A stretch of 64,000 bases of DNA, from the NCBI GenBank assembly GCA_937129365.1, contig CAKZNB010000047.1, forward strand, positions 1 through 64,000, written 5' to 3'. This stretch comes from an uncultured Flavobacteriales bacterium. Its GTDB lineage: Bacteria; Bacteroidota; Bacteroidia; Flavobacteriales_D; CAJJDF01. A model generated the notes under the pieces. It was not told where the DNA came from, made no database searches, and was given only the letters and a program-made list of their open reading frames with translations. Position numbers and translations under genes: made by a program. The stretch's first letter is position 1; every line of letters begins with the position of its first letter. Below, piece by piece: positions 35,050-43,265 of the stretch.

Positions 35050-35553
35050 ATGATTAAAAAGAGCTATATCCTTTTGTTTTTACTCGCAACCTTGGTTTCG
35101 TGTAAAATAAAATACTCTACACAAGGTGGACCAATTGACCCTAACCTAAAAACTGTTTCTATTGAGCAGTTTACCAATCAAGCTTCGCTTGGTCCTTCTA
35201 CTATTGGATTTACTTTTACCGAAAAATTGAGAGATTTATTTCAAGCTCAAACTAAGCTCGAATTAGTTTCTACAAACGGAGATTTGAGTTACGAGGGAAC
35301 GATTTCTAATTATACCATTCAGCCAATTGCCTTGCAAGGGAACCAAACTGCTTCTCAAAACAGGTTGACAATTACTATTAAAGTGAATTTTATTAATCAA
35401 CTAGATGCTAAGAAGAACTTTGATCAATCGTTTTCTAGATTTGCTGATTATGCAAGTACGAGCGATATTGGGGCAGTTCAAGAAACATTGATTGAAGAAA
35501 TATTTGATCAACTTACTCAAGATATTTTTGATAAAACTCTAGGAGATTGGTAA
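35050..35553 (+). CDS. lptE: LPS assembly lipoprotein LptE
   Basis: LptE plugs the LptD barrel that inserts lipopolysaccharide into the outer membrane. The product is 167 residues with lipobox LATLVSC (Cys18). The body (KTVSIEQFTNQASLGPSTIG, FTEKLRDLFQAQTKLELV, LSYEGTISNY, LTITIKVNF) matches the Bacteroidota LptE family. It is followed by an overlapping TPR gene and secG, a common Bacteroidota arrangement. Confidence 0.9.
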   Translation: MIKKSYILLFLLATLVSCKIKYSTQGGPIDPNLKTVSIEQFTNQASLGPSTIGFTFTEKLRDLFQAQTKLELVSTNGDLSYEGTISNYTIQPIALQGNQTASQNRLTITIKVNFINQLDAKKNFDQSFSRFADYASTSDIGAVQETLIEEIFDQLTQDIFDKTLGDW

Positions 35554-36518
35554 CCAAAAAATCTTACATAGCGTTACTAGAAAATCCTTTTCTTATTTCT
35601 GATTCGGAAATTGAAAATTTGGAAATGCTATCTGAGCAATATCCATATTGCCAGTCAATTGAAATCTTATTAGCAAAAGCTTATCACACTCAAGAAAGTG
35701 TAAAATTTGAAAATCAATTAAAAAGAACAGCTATTTCTGTTCCAGATAGATCTGTTTTGTATGACTTTATTCAGAAAGAAAATACTGGTGAAAAATTAAT
35801 CGAGCTAGAAGAAAAATTATCTCTCGAAATAAAAGAAGAAGTTGAATTTGTTGAGGAAAAAATTGAAAATGTTTCTGAAAAGGAAATACGAACTACAGAA
35901 ATAAAAGAGAAAGAAAAACCTGTTTCTTTGAGTGAAAACCTTGAAAAAGTAATTGCTGAGAAGAAAGAAACTTTCAAAGACAAAGAAAGTCAAGAATTGG
36001 AAAAACTAATTTTGACAAGTGCTCTGGGAGCAACTTCTTTGCTGAAAGAAGAAGCGGTTGTTGAGCAAAAGAAAGAGTTTGAAGAAGTAGTTATTAAAGA
36101 AATCTTGGAAGATAAAATAGAGTTTGATTCTGAAGCATCTCATACTTTTTACGATTGGTTGTCGCCAAACAGGGTTGCTTCAACTGAAGTTAAAGAAAGA
36201 AAGATTGAAGAAAAAGAAAGTGAAGCTTCGATTGAAGAAATGGTAGATAAATTCATTGAGAATCGTAAAAAAGACTCCGGGCACATTAAGATAAATAAAG
36301 AAAAAGCTGCTTCTGAATTTTACTCACCAATTAAGGTTGCAAACGAAAGTTTGATTGAAAAAGATGAATTTGCAACTGAAACTTTAGCAAAAATTTACCT
36401 CAACCAAGGATTAACGGACAAAGCTATAAGAATTTATGAGCGGTTAAGTTTGAAAAATCCAGAAAAAAGCAGTTACTTTGCTGACCTGATTGAAAAAATC
36501 AGGCAAAACGAACTTTAA
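35547..36518 (+). CDS. TPR-like acidic protein between lptE and secG
   Basis: The product is 323 residues. The start is a TTG at 35547, overlapping the lptE end by 7 nt. The first internal Met comes too late, because the conserved helical start (LENPFLISDSEIENLEMLSEQYPYCQSIEILLAKAYHTQ) lies before it. The middle (about 90-230) is a charged, probably disordered or coiled-coil stretch rich in E and K. The C-terminus has a TPR-like helix pair (ETLAKIYLNQGLTDKAIRIYERLSLKNPEKSSYFADLI). No catalytic motif is seen. It is likely a cytoplasmic or inner-membrane-associated protein linked to envelope biogenesis by position only. Confidence 0.82.
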   Translation: MVTKKSYIALLENPFLISDSEIENLEMLSEQYPYCQSIEILLAKAYHTQESVKFENQLKRTAISVPDRSVLYDFIQKENTGEKLIELEEKLSLEIKEEVEFVEEKIENVSEKEIRTTEIKEKEKPVSLSENLEKVIAEKKETFKDKESQELEKLILTSALGATSLLKEEAVVEQKKEFEEVVIKEILEDKIEFDSEASHTFYDWLSPNRVASTEVKERKIEEKESEASIEEMVDKFIENRKKDSGHIKINKEKAASEFYSPIKVANESLIEKDEFATETLAKIYLNQGLTDKAIRIYERLSLKNPEKSSYFADLIEKIRQNEL

Positions 36519-36532
36519 TAAACAGAAATATA

Positions 36533-36856
36533 ATGGGAACTTTAGTATTTGTATTATCAATTGTAGCAGCAGTTTTACTGATGTTGGTTATTTTGATTCA
36601 AAACCCAAAGGGAGGAGGAATTGATTCATCTTTTGGTGCAGCTAACCAATTGGGGAGTGTGAAAAAAACAAACGATGTAGTAGAAAAAGCTACTTGGTAT
36701 TTGGCAATAATTATTGTAGTGCTTGCAATTAGTTCATCAATGATGATTGGAACTCCTGGTGCTGAAAACGTAACTGAAAATTCTAGAATAGATCCTAATT
36801 ATAGAAATACAATGCAAACTGAAATGCCAGTTGTAGCTCCTACTCCTGGACAATAG
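36533..36856 (+). CDS. secG: Preprotein translocase subunit SecG
   Basis: The product is 107 residues with two membrane helices (about 2-22 and 54-74). The conserved cytosolic loop contains ILIQNPKGGGIDSSFG. SecG assists SecYEG in protein export. It carries a Bacteroidota-type hydrophilic C-terminal tail. It is last in the lptE-TPR-secG operon and is followed by a terminator. Confidence 0.95.
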   Translation: MGTLVFVLSIVAAVLLMLVILIQNPKGGGIDSSFGAANQLGSVKKTNDVVEKATWYLAIIIVVLAISSSMMIGTPGAENVTENSRIDPNYRNTMQTEMPVVAPTPGQ

Positions 36857-36876
36857 TAAATAATTTGAAGAATTAA

Positions 36877-36905
36877 AAACCGCTAAAAAATTTAGCGGTT
36901 TTTTT
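36877..36905. terminator. Rho-independent terminator after secG
   Basis: A perfect stem AACCGCTAAA (about 36878-36887) against TTTAGCGGTT (36891-36900) has a 3-nt loop, flanked by A and T runs. It lies between convergent secG and the SDR gene and can serve both. Confidence 0.88.
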
Positions 36906-36910
36906 ATGCT

Positions 36911-37654
36911 TTATTTTCTCGTTAAAGTTGTGGTATTGGCTTGTGCAGTAGGATACACCACTAAATCCTCAATGTTTACATTAGTTGGACGAGAAGTAAC
37001 AAACTCAATTACCTCAGCAATGTCTTGAGCTTGCAGAGCATCAAAACCTTGATAAACTCCTGCTGCTTTTTCTTTGTCTCCTTTAAATCGCACTTCAGAA
37101 AATTCTGTTTCTACCGCTCCAGGATGAATTGCCGAAACTCGGATATTATGACCTGCTAAATCAATTCGCATAGATTTACTCAACGCATCTACTGCATGTT
37201 TGGAGGCACAATATACATTGCCATTTGGGTACACTTCCTTGGCAGCTACTGAACCGATATTGACTATAAATCCTGAGTTTCGCTCAATCATTTTAGGTAA
37301 AATGGCTTTGGTTACATACAGCAATCCTTTTACATTTCCATCCATCATCGCGTCCCAATCGTCTATATTCCCATCTTGGATTGTGCTTAATCCATGAGCG
37401 TTTCCAGCATTGTTTAGTAAAATATCAATGTCTTGAAATTCTACTGGAATAGATTCAATAGCTTTGAAAACTTCTTCTCTATTTCGCACATCAAAAGTAA
37501 GTGTGTGCACTTGAGTGTTCAATTCTTCTTTGAGCTGAGCTAATCGTTCTGTTCTTCTTCCGCAGACGATTAATTTATATCCTTTAGCAGCAAATAGCTT
37601 GGCTGTTGCCATTCCTATTCCTGAGGTTGCTCCTGTAATTAGGGTTGTTTTCAT
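36911..37654 (-). CDS. Short-chain dehydrogenase/reductase (YdfG-like)
   Basis: The product is 247 residues. The NAD(P)-binding motif is TGATSGIG near the N-terminus, followed by CGRR, suggesting NADP. Further motifs are the NNAG motif (LLNNAGNAHG), catalytic Ser in VNIGSVAA, and YCASK with the catalytic Tyr and Lys. The C-terminal PTNVNIEDLVVYPTAQ is typical of YdfG-type 3-hydroxy acid dehydrogenases. The physiological substrate is uncertain. It starts 6 nt after the upstream lipoprotein gene stop. Confidence 0.93.
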   Translation of the reverse strand: MKTTLITGATSGIGMATAKLFAAKGYKLIVCGRRTERLAQLKEELNTQVHTLTFDVRNREEVFKAIESIPVEFQDIDILLNNAGNAHGLSTIQDGNIDDWDAMMDGNVKGLLYVTKAILPKMIERNSGFIVNIGSVAAKEVYPNGNVYCASKHAVDALSKSMRIDLAGHNIRVSAIHPGAVETEFSEVRFKGDKEKAAGVYQGFDALQAQDIAEVIEFVTSRPTNVNIEDLVVYPTAQANTTTLTRK

Positions 37655-37660
37655 AAATAT

Positions 37661-38365
37661 CTATTTTGTGTCTGGAAACAATTTTTTTTCAGCTTCTCTA
37701 ATATTTGTATTAAATGTTAAGTTCCAAATTTTTTCAATAATCTTACTATATCTACTTTCGGTTGAAAGTAGGTCAAATTCTTTATCCATACTCCATAAAA
37801 CAACAAATATATTTTGAGCATAACCTTTTTTTTCATTTGCTCTATATTCAATAATATAGTCATTAAGAATTGAGTAGAAAGTTGTGGCTTTTCCCTCTTC
37901 TTTCAGCATTGGGAAATCAACAAGCACCCTTAGGTTAATATATGAATCAAGAATTCCAGGGTCTGCCGGAGAAAAGTTGTTGGTTATGTAGCTAAGGATA
38001 TTAAAAGCAACCGTATCTTTATAAGACTCAATAATAGTTTTTATATCACTTTTGTTATATACAATTGTTCGAATAGAATCAACTTCCATTTTTATTTTAA
38101 AAGTTGTGGCTTGAGGTGCTTCGTTTAAATATAAATTATTTGCAATGACGGAAGTTATTGCAGATGAGTGATGTGGATGTTCAAAAATAGGTGTTTCAGG
38201 GACTATATTAATAATCAATCCATTCTTTTCCTTAGTAATATTTATTAATGAATTTTTTAAATTCTTATTTGATTCTTTAATTATTTGAATTTCTTTTTCA
38301 AAAGTTTTTGAACTTGTACAGCTAAAGAAAATTAAGATAAGAAACAATAGGTTTAATATTTTCAT
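37661..38365 (-). CDS. Hypothetical lipoprotein
   Basis: The product is 234 residues with lipobox LIFFSC (Cys16), then a charged helix and a mixed alpha/beta body. I recognise no family and no catalytic motif. It is upstream of and probably co-transcribed with the SDR gene. It would be anchored to the periplasmic face of a membrane. Confidence 0.72.
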   Translation of the reverse strand: MKILNLLFLILIFFSCTSSKTFEKEIQIIKESNKNLKNSLINITKEKNGLIINIVPETPIFEHPHHSSAITSVIANNLYLNEAPQATTFKIKMEVDSIRTIVYNKSDIKTIIESYKDTVAFNILSYITNNFSPADPGILDSYINLRVLVDFPMLKEEGKATTFYSILNDYIIEYRANEKKGYAQNIFVVLWSMDKEFDLLSTESRYSKIIEKIWNLTFNTNIREAEKKLFPDTK

Positions 38366-38420
38366 AATATTTATTTGTTTTTTAATTATTATCCTCGACT
38401 TTAATCGTGGATTTTAAACC

Positions 38421-38540
38421 GAGAATCACTCCACAAGTTGGGATTCGATACAAATTTTCTTTCAAAAAAATCACTCAGTCCGCAGATTTGTATTGATCCA
38501 AACCCTGAGTTCGACCAAAAGGGGGAGAATCGAAGAGTGA
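38421..38540. other. Intergenic inverted-repeat structure
   Basis: Within the 259-nt gap between glyS and the lipoprotein gene, GGATTCGATACAAAT (38441-38455) can pair with ATTTGTATTGATCC (38486-38499), with one small bulge and a loop of about 30 nt. TCACTC at 38426-38431 can pair with GAGTGA at 38535-38540. It may be a folded RNA, a decayed mobile repeat or chance. No credible gene is present. Confidence 0.35.
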
Positions 38541-38572
38541 CTTTTCCTGCATGACTTTCCAGTTTGCCAACA

Positions 38573-38597
38573 GATTCTGAATCAAGTTCAGAATGAC
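38573..38597 (-). repeat. REP-like 25-nt hairpin element, copy 3
   Basis: Identical over all 25 nt to copy 2 at 32901-32925 (GTCA, arm TTCTGAA, loop CTTGA, arm TTCAGAA, TC on the minus strand). It lies downstream of glyS, 28 nt from its stop. Confidence 0.8.
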
Positions 38598-38624
38598 AGC
38601 TTTAAATAAAACATTGAAAAAGTC

Positions 38625-40154
38625 CTACTTCAACAAATTCTTAAAACTCACATTCTTCCCAATAATCGCACTCAATTCGGTAACAGAAACTCGGTCTTGT
38701 TTCATGGTGTCTCTATCTCTAATGGTTACTGTGTTGTCTTCCATGGTTTGGTGATCAATCATAATGCAATAAGGGGTTCCAAGAGCATCTTGTCTTCTGT
38801 AACGCTTTCCTGGAGAGTCTTTTTCGTCATACTGGCAATTGAAGTCGTATTTCAATTCGTTCATTACCTCCATTGCTTTTTCTGGTAATCCGTCTTTCTT
38901 CGTCAATGGCATAATTACCGCTTTGGTTGGGGCAAGTGCCGGTGGTAAAGCAAGTACAGTTCTTGAACTCCCATCTTCCAAAGTTTCTTCTTTAAGTGAG
39001 TTAGATAATATCGCCAAAAACATTCTATCCAATCCAATTGAAGTTTCAATTACATAAGGAACATAGCTTTTGTTCTCTTGAGGGTCAAAGTATTGTAGTT
39101 TTTTTCCTGAGTGTTCTTCATGGGCTTTTAAATCAAAATCAGTACGAGAATGAATTCCTTCCAATTCTTTGAATCCCATTGGGAAATTAAACTCAACATC
39201 TGTTGCTGCATCTGCATAGTGAGCCAATTTTAAGTGGTCATGAAAACGGTAGTTTTCTTCTCCTAAATTCAATGCTTTGTGCCAGTTGATTCGAGTTTCT
39301 TTCCAATATTCAAACCATTCTTTTTGAGTTCCTGGTTTGATGAAAAATTGCATTTCCATTTGTTCAAATTCCCTCATTCGGAAAATAAACTGACGGGCAA
39401 TTATCTCGTTACGGAAAGCTTTACCAATTTGTGCAATCCCAAAAGGGATTTTCATTCTTCCAGTTTTTTGCACATTTAGGTAATTCACAAAAATCCCTTG
39501 AGCTGTTTCTGGACGTAAATAAATAGTGTTTGAACCTTCTGCAAGTGAACCAATTTCGGTGCTAAACATCAAGTTAAATTGCCTAACATCTGTCCAGTTT
39601 TTTGAACCCGAAACAGGGCAAGCAATTCCCAACTCTTCTATCAATTCTTTTACTGCTGGCAAATCATCTTTCCCCAACGATTCTTTGAACTTCTGTTCAA
39701 TATCCTCAATTTTGGCAACATTTCGCAACACATTTGGATTCGTTTTACGAAACTCTTCTTCGTTAAAATCATCCCCAAAACGCTTTAATCCTTTGGCAAC
39801 TTCTTTGTTTATTTTTCCTCTAATTTTTTCAACATGCTCTTCAATCAACACATCTGCTCTGTACCTCTTTTTTGAATCCTTGTTATCAATAAGTGGATCA
39901 TTAAAAGCGTCTACATGTCCCGAAGCCTTCCAAGTAGTTGGATGCATAAAAATTGCCGCATCAATTCCCACAATGTTATCGTGCATTTGCACCATCGATT
40001 TCCACCAATATTCTTTGATATTGTTTTTCAGTTCCGAACCATTTTGCCCGTAATCGTAAGTGGCACTGAGTCCATCGTAAATTTCGGAAGAAGGGAAAAT
40101 ATAGCCGTATTCTTTGGCGTGAGAAATTACTTTTTTTAGTAAATCGTCTGACAT
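38625..40154 (-). CDS. glyS: Glycine--tRNA ligase (dimeric, single-chain type)
   Basis: Charges tRNA-Gly. This is the homodimeric, eukaryote-like type rather than the alpha2beta2 type. The product is 509 residues. Class II motifs are FRNEIIARQFIFRMREFEQMEMQFF (motif 2) and PYVIETSIGLDRMFLAIL (motif 3), with glycine recognition in LRPETAQGIFVNY. The C-terminal anticodon-binding domain includes KDSPGKRYRRQDALGTPYCIMID. The ATG at 40154 gives the usual N-terminus (SHAKEYGYIFPSSEIYDGL). Confidence 0.97.
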   Translation of the reverse strand: MSDDLLKKVISHAKEYGYIFPSSEIYDGLSATYDYGQNGSELKNNIKEYWWKSMVQMHDNIVGIDAAIFMHPTTWKASGHVDAFNDPLIDNKDSKKRYRADVLIEEHVEKIRGKINKEVAKGLKRFGDDFNEEEFRKTNPNVLRNVAKIEDIEQKFKESLGKDDLPAVKELIEELGIACPVSGSKNWTDVRQFNLMFSTEIGSLAEGSNTIYLRPETAQGIFVNYLNVQKTGRMKIPFGIAQIGKAFRNEIIARQFIFRMREFEQMEMQFFIKPGTQKEWFEYWKETRINWHKALNLGEENYRFHDHLKLAHYADAATDVEFNFPMGFKELEGIHSRTDFDLKAHEEHSGKKLQYFDPQENKSYVPYVIETSIGLDRMFLAILSNSLKEETLEDGSSRTVLALPPALAPTKAVIMPLTKKDGLPEKAMEVMNELKYDFNCQYDEKDSPGKRYRRQDALGTPYCIMIDHQTMEDNTVTIRDRDTMKQDRVSVTELSAIIGKNVSFKNLLK

Positions 40155-40282
40155 GGATTGCTTTTTAATTTTGAAAGGTAAAATTAGTGGTTTTTGTGGA
40201 GGATTCCATGTTTTAATGTAGCAATTTAATAATGTAACAATTTGAAAAATGCTCTTAATATAAAAACAGAAGCAATTTCTTT

Positions 40283-40290
40283 TATCTTTG
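40283..40290 (+). promoter_or_regulatory. -7 promoter element (TATCTTTG) for ruvC
   Basis: TATCTTTG matches TAnnTTTG and ends 19 nt before the TTG start at 40310, the same spacing as at prs and lptE. This supports the TTG as the true start. Confidence 0.42.
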
Positions 40291-40309
40291 GATAAACAAA
40301 AATCATTTT

Positions 40310-40861
40310 TTGAGCAAAGAAAAAATCATATTAGGAATTGATCCAGGAACGACTGTAATGGGATATGGTATAATTAAAGTAGAAGGAAACAAAATGACCT
40401 TGCTTTCTTTTGGTGAAATTGTATTGACCAAATATGAAACTCATCAACTTAAACTCAAAAAAATATTTGAAAGAGTTCTGGGAATTATAGACGAATATCA
40501 TCCTGATGAATTAGCAATTGAAGCCCCTTTTTTTGGTAAAAATGTGCAATCTATGTTAAAACTTGGAAGAGCCCAAGGAGTTGCAATGGCAGCAGGATTG
40601 TACAGAGAAATACCTATTACTGAGTATCTTCCTAAGAAAATAAAACAAGCGGTAACTGGAAGCGGAAATGCAAGTAAAGAACAAGTAGCGGCTATGTTAC
40701 AAACACTTTTGAAAATAAAAACACTCCCAAAAAGATTGGATGCAACAGATGGATTGGCAGCTGCGGTTTGCCACCATTTTCAAGGAGATTCAAGCGAAAA
40801 AGGAGAAAATTATTCTGGCTGGAAGGCTTTTGCTACTAAGAATCCTAAAAGAGTTAAGTAA
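40310..40861 (+). CDS. ruvC: Holliday junction resolvase RuvC
   Basis: RuvC cuts Holliday junctions symmetrically, with RuvAB. The product is 183 residues. The four catalytic acids are visible: D11 in [14 protein letters not shown]71 in [11 protein letters not shown], and D144 and D147 in [11 protein letters not shown]. The start is a TTG. It gives the correct distance to D11, and no ATG is available upstream in frame near it. No ruvA or ruvB is nearby. Confidence 0.96.
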   Translation: MSKEKIILGIDPGTTVMGYGIIKVEGNKMTLLSFGEIVLTKYETHQLKLKKIFERVLGIIDEYHPDELAIEAPFFGKNVQSMLKLGRAQGVAMAAGLYREIPITEYLPKKIKQAVTGSGNASKEQVAAMLQTLLKIKTLPKRLDATDGLAAAVCHHFQGDSSEKGENYSGWKAFATKNPKRVK

Positions 40862-40876
40862 AATTTTTAATCATAA

Positions 40877-40909
40877 AAAAACCTCTTTTCAATTTAGAAA
40901 AGAGGTTTT
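40877..40909. terminator. Rho-independent terminator between ruvC and the Na/Pi cotransporter
   Basis: A 13-bp stem of AAAACCTCTTTTC against GAAAAGAGGTTTT has a 6-nt loop (AATTTA). It sits between the convergent stops at 40861 and 40932 and is symmetric, so it probably ends both transcripts. Confidence 0.85.
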
Positions 40910-40931
40910 GAATTTTCATTAAGGCTATTTC

Positions 40932-43097
40932 TTACTCAATATCACCCACCAAACCTTCAGTAACATTGATTATGTGATCTCCCACTTTTTCAAGTGAGTG
41001 GAAAATGTTACTGTAATAGGTTGCAGTAACTGTATCATATTTTCCTGAACCAATATCCTCTAGGTGTTGTTTTCTTATTTTGTTTCTCATTTTGTTAATC
41101 TCCTTCTCTTTATCCAATGCTTTTTGAATGGTAACATTTGAATAATTTTCAGACAAGTTTTCCATCATAATATCAAACGCTTCATCCACTTTTGCTGCTA
41201 ATTCTACCAGCTTTTCTCTATGCTCAGGAGAGAACCAAATTTTCTTTTCGTGTTTAGACTCAATAGATTTAGATATTTGGTAATAAATATCTCCTATTCT
41301 TTCTAAATCACCAATCATACTTAACATCCCTCTAATTCTGATTGAGGTGTCTGTACTCATTTCACCCTTAGAAACTTTTGCTAAATAATCAGCAACTTCT
41401 AGCTCTATTCTATCCGTAATTTCTTCGTATTTTTTTACTTTTTTAAATAGTTTTCCAATTTTTTTATTGTCTTTTTCCACTAATAGACTAGAAACAAATC
41501 CATTCATTCTATGTGTTATGTTTCCAAATTTTTCGATTTCTTTTTTAGCTTCAGAAATAGATAAATCAGGAGTAGACATCATTCCGGCACTAATAAACTC
41601 TAAGTGGAATTCTTCGTCTTCTTCTCCTTTTGACTTTACAGTTCTTTCAGCTAATCTTACTAATTGAGGTACAAATCCGATTAATAATAATACGTTCATC
41701 AAGTTAAATGTAGTGTGGAAAATAGCTAAGCCTGTGTTGTAAGAATCTTTTTTAATTATCTCTCCTGTTGTTTTGTTTAGTTCTGGAATAGGACTTTCCA
41801 GTCCCATTGACAACATAAAATATTCAATTCCATCAATTAACCATGGTAATGTAAGAACTGCCCAAGTAACTCCTACAATATTAAACATAGAGTGAATTCT
41901 AGCAGAACGCTTTGCATGCACATTGCCAATCAATGATGCTAACTCCGCAGTTATTGTAGTTCCAATGTTTTCACCAAGAACCATGGCACAAGCCACTTCA
42001 AAAGGAATAACTCCTGCAGCAACTAAAGTCATAGTAAGTGCCATAGCAGCGGAAGAAGATTGGATGATTACAGTTACTAATGTTCCCAAACCAATGAACA
42101 TCAAATAATCTAAAAAGTTTCCATTGTTGTGATCAACAAAGAACTGAACTAGAGGTGAATCAGCATCTAATCCCGGAACAGCGTCTTTCAATTCTCCTAA
42201 TCCCATAAATAGTAAAGCAAAACCTATAATCGCTCCTGCCCATGCTTTTAATTTAGATTTTCCGAAAAACAAGAACGGTGCACCAATTGCTATAATAACT
42301 AAAGCATAAGAAGCCATACTTACTTTAAATCCAAATAAGTTGATTATCCAAGCGGTAATAGTAGTTCCAATATTTGCTCCCATCATTACTCCTGCAGATT
42401 GAACAAGTGTTAATAACCCAGCGTTTACAAAACTTACAGTCATTACGGTAGTTACCGAAGAAGACTGAACAATAGAAGTGATTCCAAAACCAGTTAAAAC
42501 TCCTTTAAATCTATTAGATGTAATAGAAGCGAGCATCTTTCTTAGCCTTGAACCAGCAGCTTGTTGCAGTCCCTCACTCATTACTTTCATTCCGTAAATA
42601 AACATACCTAACGCTCCAATTAGCATTAAGATTCTGAAAATCCCCCAAGGTCTTTTGGTTTCAAATTTTTGCTTATCAGAAAAAATTTGAACATCTCCTT
42701 TTTCAATTCCTACTTTGTATACATATTTTTCTCCTCCCGCTAAATCCGTTAGTTTGTAATGAGTAGAAGCAAGCGGAATATCATGAACAGATTTCCATTC
42801 TGCTCCTTCATAACCAGCTTTGTTTTGTTTTGCACCAATCTTTGTGTTGTATTTAATCACCACTGTATAACCAGCATCAATTAATTTGCCCATCGCTTCA
42901 TAATCAATCATCCAGCTAATGTCAGCGGAACCTTCTTTTTCTTTGGCAAAAGTATTGTGAATAATCTCTTTTGTTGGAACAAATTCTTCAACTTCTTGAA
43001 CAAGAATTGGTTCTGGAAGAATAGTGTCATTGGCTTGCCCTAAAAGCGAAAAACCAAATAAGAAAACGAATGAAAATAATAGAGTTAGATTTTTCAT
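40932..43097 (-). CDS. Na+/phosphate cotransporter with signal peptide and N-terminal FN3-like domain
   Basis: The product is 721 residues. A signal peptide (FVFLFGFSLLGQA) is followed by a fibronectin-III-like domain (about 40-145: SADISWMIDYEAMGKLIDAGY ... YKLTDLAGGEKYVYKVGI). Two inverted Na/Pi-cotransporter halves come next, each with a QSSS motif (GITSIVQSSSVTTVM and VTVIIQSSSAAMAL) and GANIGTTITAW / GENIGTTITAE. A C-terminal PhoU-like helical domain runs from about 500 to 715. The QSSS motifs bind phosphate and sodium in NptA proteins. The extracytoplasmic FN3 domain is not part of the usual NptA. A -7 element and TTAA repeats lie upstream, shared with the divergent porin gene. Confidence 0.93.
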   Translation of the reverse strand: MKNLTLLFSFVFLFGFSLLGQANDTILPEPILVQEVEEFVPTKEIIHNTFAKEKEGSADISWMIDYEAMGKLIDAGYTVVIKYNTKIGAKQNKAGYEGAEWKSVHDIPLASTHYKLTDLAGGEKYVYKVGIEKGDVQIFSDKQKFETKRPWGIFRILMLIGALGMFIYGMKVMSEGLQQAAGSRLRKMLASITSNRFKGVLTGFGITSIVQSSSVTTVMTVSFVNAGLLTLVQSAGVMMGANIGTTITAWIINLFGFKVSMASYALVIIAIGAPFLFFGKSKLKAWAGAIIGFALLFMGLGELKDAVPGLDADSPLVQFFVDHNNGNFLDYLMFIGLGTLVTVIIQSSSAAMALTMTLVAAGVIPFEVACAMVLGENIGTTITAELASLIGNVHAKRSARIHSMFNIVGVTWAVLTLPWLIDGIEYFMLSMGLESPIPELNKTTGEIIKKDSYNTGLAIFHTTFNLMNVLLLIGFVPQLVRLAERTVKSKGEEDEEFHLEFISAGMMSTPDLSISEAKKEIEKFGNITHRMNGFVSSLLVEKDNKKIGKLFKKVKKYEEITDRIELEVADYLAKVSKGEMSTDTSIRIRGMLSMIGDLERIGDIYYQISKSIESKHEKKIWFSPEHREKLVELAAKVDEAFDIMMENLSENYSNVTIQKALDKEKEINKMRNKIRKQHLEDIGSGKYDTVTATYYSNIFHSLEKVGDHIINVTEGLVGDIE

Positions 43098-43117
43098 AGG
43101 GGTTTATCAATTTTTTC

Positions 43118-43125
43118 CAAAAGTA
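43118..43125 (-). promoter_or_regulatory. -7 promoter element (TACTTTTG) for the Na/Pi cotransporter
   Basis: On the minus strand TACTTTTG matches TAnnTTTG and ends 20 nt before the start codon at 43097. The candidate Pho operator begins about 34 nt further upstream. Confidence 0.4.
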
Positions 43126-43158
43126 ACCTTAATGTGTTAATTGGAAAGGTTCTCAATA

Positions 43159-43184
43159 TTAAGTTAATGTTAAATGTATTTTAA
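43159..43184. promoter_or_regulatory. Candidate Pho-type operator (TTAA cores every 11 nt)
   Basis: TTAA occurs at 43159, 43170 and 43181, exactly 11 nt apart, in the divergent promoter region of the cotransporter and porin. The first 15 nt, TTAAGTTAATGTTAA, are identical to the reverse complement of 45953-45967. Direct repeats with 11-nt period are the layout of PhoB and PhoP boxes. Confidence 0.5.
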
Positions 43185-43231
43185 CAAAGTATCAATTCTC
43201 AAAGTAACGTAAATTATATGTTAATTTTAAG

Positions 43232-43239
43232 TAGTTTTG
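43232..43239 (+). promoter_or_regulatory. -7 promoter element (TAGTTTTG) for the porin
   Basis: TAGTTTTG matches TAnnTTTG and ends 26 nt before the porin ATG. The candidate Pho operator lies about 48-73 nt upstream. Confidence 0.4.
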
Positions 43240-43265
43240 ACCTCATTTATTAACTATTTATTAAT

